Below, one piece after another: positions 42,254-50,295 of a DNA stretch of 54,303 bases (positions are counted from its first letter, which is position 1; every line of letters begins with the position of its first letter). The notes beneath the pieces are model-generated. The model was not told where the DNA came from, searched no databases, and saw only the letters and a program-made list of their open reading frames with translations. The stretch lies in assembly GCF_000379485.1 (NCBI RefSeq), contig NZ_KB902312.1, forward strand, positions 190,659 through 244,961, read 5' to 3'. The translations under genes and the position numbers were made by a program. This stretch comes from Wenxinia marina DSM 24838. GTDB lineage: Bacteria > Pseudomonadota > Alphaproteobacteria > Rhodobacterales > Rhodobacteraceae.

Positions 42254-43390
42254 CTAGGCGCCCCGCACGATGTCGCGGAAGGCCCGCAGGGTCGCGCGGC
42301 CCAGCCGCTCGGCCGCGAGAAGGGCCAGCTGCAGGACCAGGGCGTACAGCGCGGCCGCCGCGACGATCGCGAGGTCGGTCAGCCGCACCAGCGCCCGGAA
42401 CACGCGCCCCTTGCCGAGCGCGTCGAACGTGGCGCGGGTCTGCGGCCCCATCACGTCCGCCGCGCGGGCGACCCGCGCCGCGTCCTCGGCCCCGTCGACG
42501 TGGCGCATCAGGTGGACGGCGTCGGCCACGGACGTCCGCTCGACGATCCGGCCGAGGTCGGCCGCGACCGCGCCGAGGGCGGCGACGCGGGTCATGTCCG
42601 CCACCTCGTCCAGCTCGGCCCGGCCGAGGAGGTAGGGCGTGATCCGCGCGGGGCGCAGGCCGACGTCGGACAGCCGCGAGAGGTCGGCGACGAAGGCCGG
42701 CCGCAGCGTGTCCATCCGCCGCGCCACCCGCAGCAGGCCGGCGCCCGCCTTCACGGTCAGCGACGAGCCGCCCGAGGCCACGACCAGCGTCGTCGCGCCG
42801 AGGCCGACGATGGCGAGGCCGACGTCCAGCCGGTCGATCTCCTCCTCGCGCCACCACGCCACCCCCGCCCGGCGCAGCGCGTTGGCGTCGCCCACCGGAC
42901 TGATCTCGACGGGGATGCCGCAGGCGGCGAGCAGGTCGAGCCGCGGGCACTCCGCGATGTCCGCCGCGCAGCGGGCGCAGGTGCGGGTCGTGGCCCAGAG
43001 GCCGGTTTCGGCCTCTTCCAGCGCCGCGTACTCCTCCGCGAGATCCGGCGGCACCTCCCGCCCGAACCGCTCCGCCAGTCCCGCCACCAGCCGCGCCCGG
43101 TCGAGGTCGCCCGCCTCCAGCGCCGCGCCCATCTCCGCCGCAACCCACTCCGCCGTCACCTCGCGCGACAGCGCGACGGTCAGCTGCCGCCGCGCCTCGT
43201 CGGCCGTGCGGTCCACGAAAGGGGCGGTGAAGGGCGACTGCGTCAGAAGCAGGAGCAATGCGGTGATCGTCAGCGCCACCGGCGCGAGGGTCAGCAGCCG
43301 GACGAGGGCGCCGCGCACCGGGCCATGCCGCCGCGTGCCGCGCGCGGCGCGCCCCTCCGGGGGACGGGCCGGCGCGGCGAGCGTGCTCAC
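42254..43390 (-). CDS. Membrane protein of unknown function coupled to ilvE
   Basis: A 378-residue protein read from a GTG that overlaps the ilvE stop as GTGA. An N-terminal helix (VRLLTLAPVALTITALLLLLTQSPF) is followed by a helical soluble part with a Cys group (CARCAADIAECPRLDLLAAC), a hydrophobic pair (LAIVGLGATTLVVASGG), a long amphipathic helical segment, and a C-terminal hydrophobic helix (IVAAAALYALVLQLALLA). No known domain was recognised. The overlap with ilvE supports that it is real, and the length argues for a defined fold. Confidence 0.78.
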   Translation of the reverse strand: MSTLAAPARPPEGRAARGTRRHGPVRGALVRLLTLAPVALTITALLLLLTQSPFTAPFVDRTADEARRQLTVALSREVTAEWVAAEMGAALEAGDLDRARLVAGLAERFGREVPPDLAEEYAALEEAETGLWATTRTCARCAADIAECPRLDLLAACGIPVEISPVGDANALRRAGVAWWREEEIDRLDVGLAIVGLGATTLVVASGGSSLTVKAGAGLLRVARRMDTLRPAFVADLSRLSDVGLRPARITPYLLGRAELDEVADMTRVAALGAVAADLGRIVERTSVADAVHLMRHVDGAEDAARVARAADVMGPQTRATFDALGKGRVFRALVRLTDLAIVAAAALYALVLQLALLAAERLGRATLRAFRDIVRGA

Positions 43391-44250
43391 GCGGCGGACG
43401 CCGCCCAGTCCCAGTACAGCTCGCGCGCCCGGCGGGCGACGGGGCCGACCTGGTACTGGACGTCCTCGAACGCGGTCACCGGCGTCACCTTGTTCATGTT
43501 GCCGGACAGGAAGACCTCGTCCGCCTCCTCCACGTCGCGGAAGGTCAGCACGGCCTCGGTCACCGTCATGCCGTTGGCGCGCAGGGTCTCGATATGCCGC
43601 GCCCGGGTGATGCCTGCGAGGAAGGTGCCGTTCGGGACCGGCGTCTTCACCTCGCCGTCCTTGACGATGAAGACGTTGGCCGTCGCCGTCTCGGCCACGT
43701 TGCCGATGGCGTCGGCGACGAGCGCGTTGGAGAAGCCGCGGGAGCGCGCCTCGGTCAGCATCCGCGCGTTGTTGGGGTAGAGGCAGCCCGCCTTGGCGTT
43801 CACCACCGCGTCCGCCATCACCGGCCGGTGGAACTGCGTCCGGCAGAGCGTCGCCGAGGCGGTCTCCGGCGCCATCGGGATCTCCTCCAGGCAGATCGCG
43901 AAGCCGGTCTCGTCCGGCTGCGGGACGATGGCGGTGACGTCGCCGTGGATGCCCCAGTACATCGGCCGGATGTAGACGGTCGCGTCCCTGGGGTAGAGCG
44001 CCAGCCCCTCGCGCACCATCTCGACCATCTGCGCGGTGTTCACCGTCGGCGTCAGCATCAGCGCCTCGGCCGAGCGGTTGACGCGCGCGCAGTGCCGGTC
44101 GAGGTCGGGTGCGTAGCCGTAGGCGTAGCGCGCGCCGTCGAACACGGAACTGCCCAGCCACGCGCCGTGGTCCGCCGCCCGCATGATCGGCACGTCGCCC
44201 TCGTGCCAGGCGCCGTCGAACCAGGTGCGGATGTTCTTGCCGGTGGCCAT
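43387..44250 (-). CDS. ilvE: Branched-chain amino acid aminotransferase (class IV PLP)
   Basis: A 287-residue fold-type IV aminotransferase, expected to interconvert branched-chain amino acids and 2-oxo acids. It begins FDGAWHEGDVPIMRAADHGAWLGSSVFDGARYAYG, has the PLP lysine in VVNAKAGCLYPNNARML (Lys143), and the later glutamate block VAETATANVFIVKDG and FLAGITRARHI. Related D-amino-acid transaminases and aminodeoxychorismate lyase share this fold. The start V-F-D-G-x-R and Y-x-R-P pattern favour IlvE. GGAGGGACCCCC precedes the ATG. Confidence 0.88.
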   Translation of the reverse strand: MATGKNIRTWFDGAWHEGDVPIMRAADHGAWLGSSVFDGARYAYGYAPDLDRHCARVNRSAEALMLTPTVNTAQMVEMVREGLALYPRDATVYIRPMYWGIHGDVTAIVPQPDETGFAICLEEIPMAPETASATLCRTQFHRPVMADAVVNAKAGCLYPNNARMLTEARSRGFSNALVADAIGNVAETATANVFIVKDGEVKTPVPNGTFLAGITRARHIETLRANGMTVTEAVLTFRDVEEADEVFLSGNMNKVTPVTAFEDVQYQVGPVARRARELYWDWAASAA

Positions 44251-44369
44251 GGGGGTCCCTCCTGTCGCCGCGACGCTAGGCGAGGGGCGGGGCGAGGTCC
44301 AGCCTCGGGGGGGTGTCCGGGGGCGGCGCACGTTTGTTAGGCTTGGCGGTGACGAAGAGGGAGGATGCC

Positions 44370-44852
44370 ATGACGACGGGACACAAGGGGCACTGCCTCT
44401 GCCGGGCGGTGCGCTACGACACCGGGGGCGAGCCGCTGTGGGTGACGGTCTGCTACTGCCGCTTCTGCCAGCGGGCGACCGGCTCGGACCGGATGATCGA
44501 GCCGATCTTCGACCGCGCGCACTTCGCCTTCGACGGACAGGAGCCGTCCGTCTACACCCTGCCGTCCGAGGGCAGCGGCAAGGACATCCACGTCCATTTC
44601 TGTGCGACCTGCGGCACCAAGCTGGCCCTGACGTTCGAACGCTGGCCGGACCGGATCGGCATCTACGTCGGCACGCTGGAGGTACCGACGGCGATCGCGG
44701 CGACGCCGGAGAACAGCAAGCACATCTTCGTCTCCGAGGCGCGGCCGGGGACGATCCTGCCGCCGGGGGTCAGGACCTACACGCGCCACGCGGCAGAGAA
44801 CGACGGGACGCCGCTGGATCCGGTGATCCACGACGCCCCGACGGTCGTGTGA
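44370..44852 (+). CDS. GFA family (CENP-V/Gfa) zinc protein
   Basis: A 160-residue protein with the GFA zinc-site cysteines: HCLCRAVRY near the start, CYCRFCQRATG (about 28-38) and HFCATCGTKL (about 77-86). The family includes glutathione-dependent formaldehyde-activating enzyme Gfa, but most members have unknown substrates, and no formaldehyde dehydrogenase gene is adjacent. GAGGGAGGATGCC gives the ribosome-binding site. The gene stands alone and ends in a hairpin shared with the convergent M3 peptidase gene. Confidence 0.88.
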   Translation: MTTGHKGHCLCRAVRYDTGGEPLWVTVCYCRFCQRATGSDRMIEPIFDRAHFAFDGQEPSVYTLPSEGSGKDIHVHFCATCGTKLALTFERWPDRIGIYVGTLEVPTAIAATPENSKHIFVSEARPGTILPPGVRTYTRHAAENDGTPLDPVIHDAPTVV

Positions 44853-44857
44853 CGGGA

Positions 44858-44883
44858 CGGCCCCGCCGACGGCGGCGGGGCCG
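44858..44883. terminator. Hairpin between convergent GFA and M3 peptidase genes
   Basis: A 10-bp stem (CGGCCCCGCC/GGCGGGGCCG) with a 6-nt loop begins 6 bp after the GFA stop and 29 bp before the M3 peptidase stop on the other strand. It lacks a T-run on either side, so it may stop transcription only weakly or act in both directions. Confidence 0.6.
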
Positions 44884-44911
44884 GTCCCCGGGCGCAGAAC
44901 CTCCCGCGCCC

Positions 44912-46939
44912 TCAGGCGGCGTCGGCCAGCCCGCGCCCCTTGAGCAGCGCCTCGACCCCCGGCATCCGGCCGCGGAAGCGGGTGTAGAGGTCCGCCGCCT
45001 CCTCGGACCCGCCGCGGGACAGGATGTTGGCCTCGAGACTCCTCGCCAGCTCGGCATCGAACGGGTCGCCCTTCTCCTCGAAGGCAGCGAAGGCGTCGGC
45101 GTCCATCACCTCGGACCACATGTAGCTGTAGTAGCCCGACGAATAGCCGTCGCCCGAGAAGACGTGGGCGAAGTGCGGCGTCGCGTGGCGCATCCGGATC
45201 GCGTGCGGCATGCCGATCTCCTCCAGCACCTCGGCCTGGCGCTGCATCGGATCGGCCGGCGGCTCCTCGTCGTGGAAGGACAGGTCCACCAGCGCCGAGG
45301 CGACGTATTCGACGGTCTGGAAACCCATGTCGTAGGTGGCGGCGCCCAGTACTTTGTCGAGCAGGGCCTCCGGCATCGGCTCCCCGGTCTCCGCATGGGT
45401 GGCGTAGTCCTTCAGGACCTGCGGCACCTCCAGCCAGTGCTCGTACAGTTGGCTCGGCAGCTCGACGAAGTCGCGGGCGACCGAGGTGCCCGAGATGCTC
45501 TCGTAGGTGACGTCGGACAGCATCTGGTGCAGCGCGTGGCCGAACTCGTGGAACAGCGTGCGGGCGTCGTCGTAGGACAGCAGGCACGGCTCGCCCTTCG
45601 GCGGCTTGGCGAAGTTGCAGACGTTGGTGACGATGGCGCGGACGTCGCCGTCCGTGCGCCGCTGGCTCCGCATCGCGCCGCACCAGGCGCCCGAGCGCTT
45701 GGAGCCGCGGGCGAAGTAGTCGCCGACGAACAGGGCGACGTGTTCGCCGTTCCGGGTCACGTCCCACATGCGGACGTCGGGGTGGTAGAGCGGGCCGTCG
45801 GCGGGCGCGAACTGCAGCCCGAACAGCTTGTTCGCGCAGTCGAACGCGGCCTCGATCATGCGACCCAGCTGGAAGTACGGCTTCACCTCGTTCTCGTCGA
45901 GGTCGTGCTCTTCCTTCCGCCGCTTCTCGGAATAGTAGCGCCAGTCCCACGGCTCCAGCGGGCCGGCGTGGCCGTCGGCGTGCAGCATCGCGGTGAGGCG
46001 CGTCGCGTCCGCCTCGGCCGCGGCCTTCGCCGGCTCCCACACCTGCATCAGCAGGTCGCGCACCGCCTGCGGATTGCCCGCCATCTCGGTCTCGAGCTTG
46101 TAGTCGGCGAAGCTGTCGTAGCCGAGGAGGTCGGCCCGCTGCGCCCGCAGGTCGAGGATCTCGGCCGCGATGGCGCGGTTGTCGGTGTCGCCGCCGTTGG
46201 CGCCGCGGGCGGTCCAGGCCTCGTAGGCCTTGTGGCGCAGGTCGCGGCGGGGCGAGAACTGCAGGAACGGCACGATCAGCGAGCGCGACAGCGTGACGAC
46301 CGGCCCGCCGGCGCCCCTCTCCTCGCCCGCGGCGCGGGCGGCGGAGACGACGAAGGAGGGCAGGCCCTCCATGTCGGCCTCGGACAGGGGCATCTCCCAC
46401 TCGCGCTCGTCGGCGAGCAGGTTCTGCGTGAACTCGGTGCCGAGGCTGGCGAGGCGGGACTTGATCTCGGTCAGCCTGTCCTCGGCGAAGCCGGTCAGCT
46501 CGGCCCCCGAGCGGACGAAGGAGCGGTGGGTCAGGTAGAGGACGCGCTGTTGCTCCGGCGTGAGGTCGAGGCTCTCGCGGTCGGTCCACAGCGTCTCGAT
46601 CCGCTGGAACAGCTGCTTGTTCGACGTGATGGCCGAGGAGTAGGCCGACAGCTTGGGCGCGAACTCGCGCTGCAGCGCCTCGCGCTTGGGGTTCGAGTCG
46701 GCGCCGGCGACGGAATAGAACGCGCCGAGGACGTCGCTCAGCCGCCGGTCCGCGGATTCCAGCGCCAGGATCGTGTTCTCGAAGGTCGGCGCGTCCTGGC
46801 TCTCGGCGATGGCGAGGATGCGGGTGGTCGCCTCTTCCAGCGCGGTGTCGACGGCGGGGGACCAGTCGTCGTCGGTGATGGCGTCGAACGGCGGCAGGCC
46901 GAAGGGCGTGGTCCAGGTGTCGAGCAGCGGGTTGGTCAT
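44912..46939 (-). CDS. M3 family oligopeptidase (oligopeptidase A/Dcp type)
   Basis: A 675-residue zinc metallopeptidase, the usual length for PrlC/Dcp. The zinc motif H464-E-F-G-H468 lies in LFHEFGHALHQMLS, with the downstream third-ligand region SGTSVARDFVELPSQLYEHW. The N-terminus starts MTNPLLDTWTTPFGLPPFDAI without a signal peptide, so it should act in the cytoplasm on short peptides from protein turnover. Distinguishing dipeptidyl carboxypeptidase from oligopeptidase A is not possible by eye, so no gene symbol is given. AAGGAGGCTTC is a strong ribosome-binding site. Confidence 0.93.
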   Translation of the reverse strand: MTNPLLDTWTTPFGLPPFDAITDDDWSPAVDTALEEATTRILAIAESQDAPTFENTILALESADRRLSDVLGAFYSVAGADSNPKREALQREFAPKLSAYSSAITSNKQLFQRIETLWTDRESLDLTPEQQRVLYLTHRSFVRSGAELTGFAEDRLTEIKSRLASLGTEFTQNLLADEREWEMPLSEADMEGLPSFVVSAARAAGEERGAGGPVVTLSRSLIVPFLQFSPRRDLRHKAYEAWTARGANGGDTDNRAIAAEILDLRAQRADLLGYDSFADYKLETEMAGNPQAVRDLLMQVWEPAKAAAEADATRLTAMLHADGHAGPLEPWDWRYYSEKRRKEEHDLDENEVKPYFQLGRMIEAAFDCANKLFGLQFAPADGPLYHPDVRMWDVTRNGEHVALFVGDYFARGSKRSGAWCGAMRSQRRTDGDVRAIVTNVCNFAKPPKGEPCLLSYDDARTLFHEFGHALHQMLSDVTYESISGTSVARDFVELPSQLYEHWLEVPQVLKDYATHAETGEPMPEALLDKVLGAATYDMGFQTVEYVASALVDLSFHDEEPPADPMQRQAEVLEEIGMPHAIRMRHATPHFAHVFSGDGYSSGYYSYMWSEVMDADAFAAFEEKGDPFDAELARSLEANILSRGGSEEAADLYTRFRGRMPGVEALLKGRGLADAA

Positions 46940-46994
46940 GAAGCCTCCTTGTCGTGACCAGACCTAGGGGGCGCAGCGCGAAACAACCAGCCCT

Positions 46995-47366
46995 TCAGCC
47001 GATCAGCGCCACGGCGAGCGAGGTCGCGAGCATGCCGACCGCCACCGGCAGCCACAGCCGCCGCTCCGCCCGCGAGGGGGTGGCGGCGTTGCCCACTGTG
47101 CTGAGGGCGGAGACCGCGACGGCGACCCAGACGGTCCAGCGGGGAAGTTCGACGGCCAGCCCCGCCGCCGACAGGACCGCGGCGGCGAGGAAGGCCAGCA
47201 GCGCCGCCTGCACCGCGGCGCCGAGGCGCACCGACCGCGGCAGCACGCCCGGGAAGGCGCCCGCGAGGGTCAGGTGGCCCCACGGCGCCCCGGCGGCGAG
47301 CGCGAGCTGGAACAGGGCGGTCGCGCCGGCGAGGAAGGCGAAGGCCAGCGCGGCCGCCTCCGCCAT
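46995..47366 (-). CDS. Small four-helix membrane protein
   Basis: A 123-residue hydrophobic protein with four predicted helices (about 4-24, 49-68, 76-95 and 104-122), starting MAEAAALAFAFLAGATALFQLAL. Small polar loops include WGHLTLAGAFPG and NAATPSRAERR. It resembles the small integral membrane proteins often found beside VOC-family genes, with no assigned function. The ATG overlaps the VOC gene stop (TGATG). Confidence 0.75.
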   Translation of the reverse strand: MAEAAALAFAFLAGATALFQLALAAGAPWGHLTLAGAFPGVLPRSVRLGAAVQAALLAFLAAAVLSAAGLAVELPRWTVWVAVAVSALSTVGNAATPSRAERRLWLPVAVGMLATSLAVALIG

Positions 47367-47743
47367 CAGCGCGGCTTCTCGACCGATTGATACATCGACA
47401 CGATGTGTCCGTCCGGGTCCGCCACCTCGGCCGACCAGCCCCCGGGGGCGTGACTGACGGGAGTCACCAGCGCCGCGCCCTTGGCGAGCAGGCCGTCCAG
47501 CACCGCGTCGATGCCGCCCTCGTCGAGGTCGAAGACGATCATCGGGGAGTTCCCCGTCTTCACCTCGCCCCTGACGAAGACCAGCTCGATGCCGCCGTCG
47601 GTCGAGGCCATGAGGAAATCGCCATGGTCCTCGTCCGGGATGCGCCGGACATCCAGCCCGACCACGTCGCGCCAGAACGCCTCCGTCCGGTCGATATCGC
47701 TGACCCAGTAGAATATAGTGCCGATCTTGCAGGTGCCGAGCAT
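47366..47743 (-). CDS. VOC (glyoxalase/bleomycin-resistance) family protein
   Basis: A 125-residue single vicinal-oxygen-chelate domain: CKIGTIFYWVSDIDRTEAFWRDVVGLDV at the start, MASTDGGIELVFVRG in the middle and EVADPDGHIVSMYQ at the C-terminus, where Glu/His type metal ligands lie. VOC members include glyoxalases, dioxygenases and resistance proteins. No substrate can be assigned. It is followed at once by the four-helix membrane protein gene. Confidence 0.86.
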   Translation of the reverse strand: MLGTCKIGTIFYWVSDIDRTEAFWRDVVGLDVRRIPDEDHGDFLMASTDGGIELVFVRGEVKTGNSPMIVFDLDEGGIDAVLDGLLAKGAALVTPVSHAPGGWSAEVADPDGHIVSMYQSVEKPR

Positions 47744-47756
47744 CCAAGCCTCCGTT

Positions 47757-48332
47757 TCACGATGTCTCGCCGGTATGTTGCCGCGCCGCGGTCTTTCGTG
47801 AGGGCGTCACGAGAAAAAGATGGCCGTCGGGATCATGACTGGCAAAGCGCGTCGTCGGGCGGCGGGCAAGGACGGCCTGCAGCTCCGCCCGGCGGGCGCC
47901 GCCGGCGCCGGCGCGCTGCGGCGGCAACGGCTGGCCGGCGAGCCGGAGACGCAGGGCGGCGAGGCGCTGGCGCAGGGCGGTGTCGGGGAGGTCGAGGAGC
48001 CAGCGGATCTCGGCCCGGGTGCAGCCCGCGAGCGCCAGCCGCGCCACCCGGTCCAGCGAAGGCGGCAGCGGCGGCAAGGGTGGTCCGGGCTCCGCCTGGT
48101 CGTGCCACAGCGTGCCCACCCACTCCCGCTCGCGCCGCGCACGGCGCGCGGCACTCCGCCGCCCCATCGCCGCCTGCCGCCGGATCACGCCGGCCAGCCA
48201 GGGAACATCCTGCTCGGTCAGCCGCCCGACCCTGTGAGCGACGATCAGCGCTTCCTGCAGGACGTCCTCCGCCTCGCCGCCCGCGTGCCGCCGGGCCACG
48301 GCGAGGAGGCGCTGGCGCAGGGCGGGCGTCAC
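47757..48332 (-). CDS. ECF sigma-factor-like protein
   Basis: A 191-residue protein. Residues 1-60 resemble sigma region 2 (AEDVLQEALIVAHRVGRLTEQDVPWLAGVIRRQAAMGRRSAARRARRE). After a Pro-rich linker (PPLPPLPPSLDRV), residues 92-130 look like region 4 (ALAGCTRAEIRWLLDLPDTALRQRLAALRLRL). A C-terminal extension ends FASHDPDGHLFLVTPSRKTAARQ. Region 2 is short compared with normal ECF factors, so promoter recognition may differ. The GTG start overlaps the ABC permease stop as GTGA. No anti-sigma gene is adjacent. Confidence 0.72.
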   Translation of the reverse strand: MTPALRQRLLAVARRHAGGEAEDVLQEALIVAHRVGRLTEQDVPWLAGVIRRQAAMGRRSAARRARREREWVGTLWHDQAEPGPPLPPLPPSLDRVARLALAGCTRAEIRWLLDLPDTALRQRLAALRLRLAGQPLPPQRAGAGGARRAELQAVLARRPTTRFASHDPDGHLFLVTPSRKTAARQHTGETS

Positions 48333-49123
48333 CGCCGCATCCCCTTCTCGAACCGCCGCAGGGCCAGCGACAGGCCGATCGTCATCGTAAGGTAGATGAG
48401 GGCGACGACGTTGTAGGTCTCGAAGTAGCGGAAGTTGCCCGCCGCGGTGACCTTGCCCAGCTGCGTGATGTCGGCAACGCCGAGGACCGAGACCAGCGAG
48501 GAATCCTTCACCATCGCCACGAAGTCGTTCCCCAAGGGCGGCAGGATCGTCCGCAGCGCCTGCGGCCAGACCACCAGACGGAACCGGTGCCACCGCGACA
48601 GACCCAGCGCCTCCGCCGCCTCGACCTGGCCCTTCTCCACCGATTGCAGGCCGGCGCGGAACACCTCGGCGAGGAAGCTGGCGTAAGCCAGCGTCAGCGC
48701 GATCACCGCCCGCCACAGGAGCGGGAAGTCGCGGCCGCGGATCGGCTCCAGTCCGAGGACCTCGCCCGCCCAGTTGCGGGCGGAGACGAGGGCCGGGGCA
48801 AAGACGAAGGCGACGTAGAGCAGCAGGACGATGATCGGGATGCCGCGCATCACCTCGACGTACAGACGGGCGGTCTGGCGGACGACCAGGCTGCGCGACA
48901 GCTGCATCAGCGCGAGGCCGAGGCCGAGCGCGCAGGCGCCGGCGTAGGCGATCACGGTCACGAGGACGGTGATCCAGATGCCCTTGGCCAGCGTGTCGAG
49001 GACGCCGGCGTAGATCTCGTCCGACAGGACCTCCCAGAACAGCCAGACGCCGGTCAGCACGACGACGACCAGCCACCACGGGAAGTCCCCGTCGCGGCCC
49101 GAGGGCGGGGGCGGCGGCGTCAA
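48329..49123 (-). CDS. Polar amino-acid ABC transporter permease
   Basis: A 264-residue permease of the HisM/GlnP type. After a Pro-rich start ([17 protein letters not shown]) come about five helices, and the coupling segment EVFRAGLQSVEKGQVEAAEALGLSRWHRFRLVVWPQALRTILPPLGN is intact. The start is a TTG that overlaps the preceding small open frame (TTGA); no ATG or GTG lies before the first helix. With the binding protein upstream it should import a polar amino acid. No ATP-binding subunit gene is nearby. Confidence 0.9.
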   Translation of the reverse strand: MTPPPPPSGRDGDFPWWLVVVVLTGVWLFWEVLSDEIYAGVLDTLAKGIWITVLVTVIAYAGACALGLGLALMQLSRSLVVRQTARLYVEVMRGIPIIVLLLYVAFVFAPALVSARNWAGEVLGLEPIRGRDFPLLWRAVIALTLAYASFLAEVFRAGLQSVEKGQVEAAEALGLSRWHRFRLVVWPQALRTILPPLGNDFVAMVKDSSLVSVLGVADITQLGKVTAAGNFRYFETYNVVALIYLTMTIGLSLALRRFEKGMRR

Positions 49124-49383
49124 GGCGTCGCGGTCCGGGCCCGGGCGGCGCGAGGCCCCGGCTCGGGGGCCGGGGCGGGTAGGGTCTGCCCGTCCCGGGC
49201 CAGACCGGGGACCTCGCGGGGTCCGGGCGCGACCTCCGCCGAGCCGCTGGAGCCGGTTACGCGAGGCCCCGGCTCGGGGGCCGGGGCGGGTAAGGTCTGC
49301 CCGTCCCGGGCCTGACCCGGGACCTCGCGCAGTCCCGGACGAGCCGCGTCCGGACGCCCGCCGTGCGCCGCCAGCGCGGTCAC
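49120..49383 (-). CDS. Doubtful 87-codon frame made of palindromic repeats
   Basis: An open frame bridges the amino-acid binding protein and permease genes. Its GTG overlaps the binding-protein stop (GTGA) and its TGA overlaps the permease TTG (TTGA). The sequence is mostly two near-identical segments, [23 protein letters not shown], encoded by the repeat array below. The protein looks non-functional, Pro/Ala/Arg-rich. The overlaps suggest it may be translated to keep ribosomes moving to the permease. I give it low confidence as a true protein. Confidence 0.3.
   Translation of the reverse strand: MTALAAHGGRPDAARPGLREVPGQARDGQTLPAPAPEPGPRVTGSSGSAEVAPGPREVPGLARDGQTLPAPAPEPGPRAARARTATP
49150..49335. 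repeat. Two-copy palindromic repeat array (REP-like) in the amino-acid ABC operon
   Basis: Two copies of about 70 bp, 111 bp apart and differing at only a few positions, begin GCGAGGCCCCGGCTCGGGGG and end GGACCTCGC. Each has two hairpins: CCCCGGC/GCCGGGG, and GTCCCGGG/CCCGGGAC in the second copy, closed by outer arms GCGAGG/CCTCGC. A related pair lies near 19.0 kb. The array fills the gap between the binding protein and permease genes. Confidence 0.8.
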
Positions 49384-50171
49384 TCGCCCATCTTGTACTC
49401 GAGGAACCAGCGCGTGTTCAGTTCGTCCAGCGTGCCGTTCTCGCGCATGGCCGCGATGGCGGCGTTGAACGGCTCCACCAGGTTGCTGTCCTTTGGGAAG
49501 ATGAAGCCGAAATCCTCGGTCCCCAGCGGCTCTCCCACCACCTTGAGCCCGCCGTCCGAGGCGTCGACATAGCCCTGCGCCGCGACGCCGTCCGTCAGGA
49601 CGAGGTCGACGTCGCCGTTGCGCAGCGCCTCGACGCCCGCGCCGAACGTCTCGAACAGCTGGATGCGCGGGTTCGCCTCGTCGCCGTCGAGCACGTCGTA
49701 GACCGCCACGTAGAACGGCGTGGTGCCCGGCTGCGCCGCGACGATCAGGTCGGGATCGGCGGCGAAGCCCGCCGCGTCCGAGAACCGCTCCTCGTCGCCG
49801 CGCACCAGCATTGCCATCTGGCTCGTCATGTAGCTGTCGGAGAAGTCCACGACCTCGGCCCGGTCCTCGCGGATCGTGATGCCGGTCATGCCCATGTCGA
49901 ACTGACCCTCGGACACGGCGGGGATCATCGCGTCCCAGCTCGTCGTCTCGTAGACCGGCGTGATGTTGATGAGTTCGGCGATCTCGGCCATCGCGTCGTA
50001 TTCCCAGCCGATCGGCGTGCCCTCGGGGCCGACGAACTGCAGCGGCGGGTAGGCGTTCTCGGTCGCGATCACGACCTCGCGGCCGCCGAGATCGGGCAGA
50101 TCCTGCGCGGCGAGGAACGAGGGGGCGGCGGTGGCCGCGGCGAGGCCGGCGGCGAGCAGCAGGCGGTTCAT
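49380..50171 (-). CDS. Polar amino-acid ABC transporter binding protein
   Basis: A 263-residue periplasmic solute-binding protein (SBP_bac_3). The signal peptide [23 protein letters not shown] is cleaved near residue 22. Family blocks are [32 protein letters not shown], the ligand Arg/Asp region [19 protein letters not shown], and VDLVLTDG. The usual length and motif order fit glutamine/arginine/cystine-type proteins; the exact ligand is unknown. GAGACGCCCC precedes the ATG. Confidence 0.9.
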   Translation of the reverse strand: MNRLLLAAGLAAATAAPSFLAAQDLPDLGGREVVIATENAYPPLQFVGPEGTPIGWEYDAMAEIAELINITPVYETTSWDAMIPAVSEGQFDMGMTGITIREDRAEVVDFSDSYMTSQMAMLVRGDEERFSDAAGFAADPDLIVAAQPGTTPFYVAVYDVLDGDEANPRIQLFETFGAGVEALRNGDVDLVLTDGVAAQGYVDASDGGLKVVGEPLGTEDFGFIFPKDSNLVEPFNAAIAAMRENGTLDELNTRWFLEYKMGE

Positions 50172-50295
50172 GGGGCGTCTCCCGGTTGGATGCGGCGGCG
50201 AGTATGAAGGCGCCGCGGCGCGGCGCAAGAGCCTCCGCCTCGATGGGACCGGGCGGGGCGCCGTCGTTGGCGCGGCCCCCCTTCGGAGGATCAGT

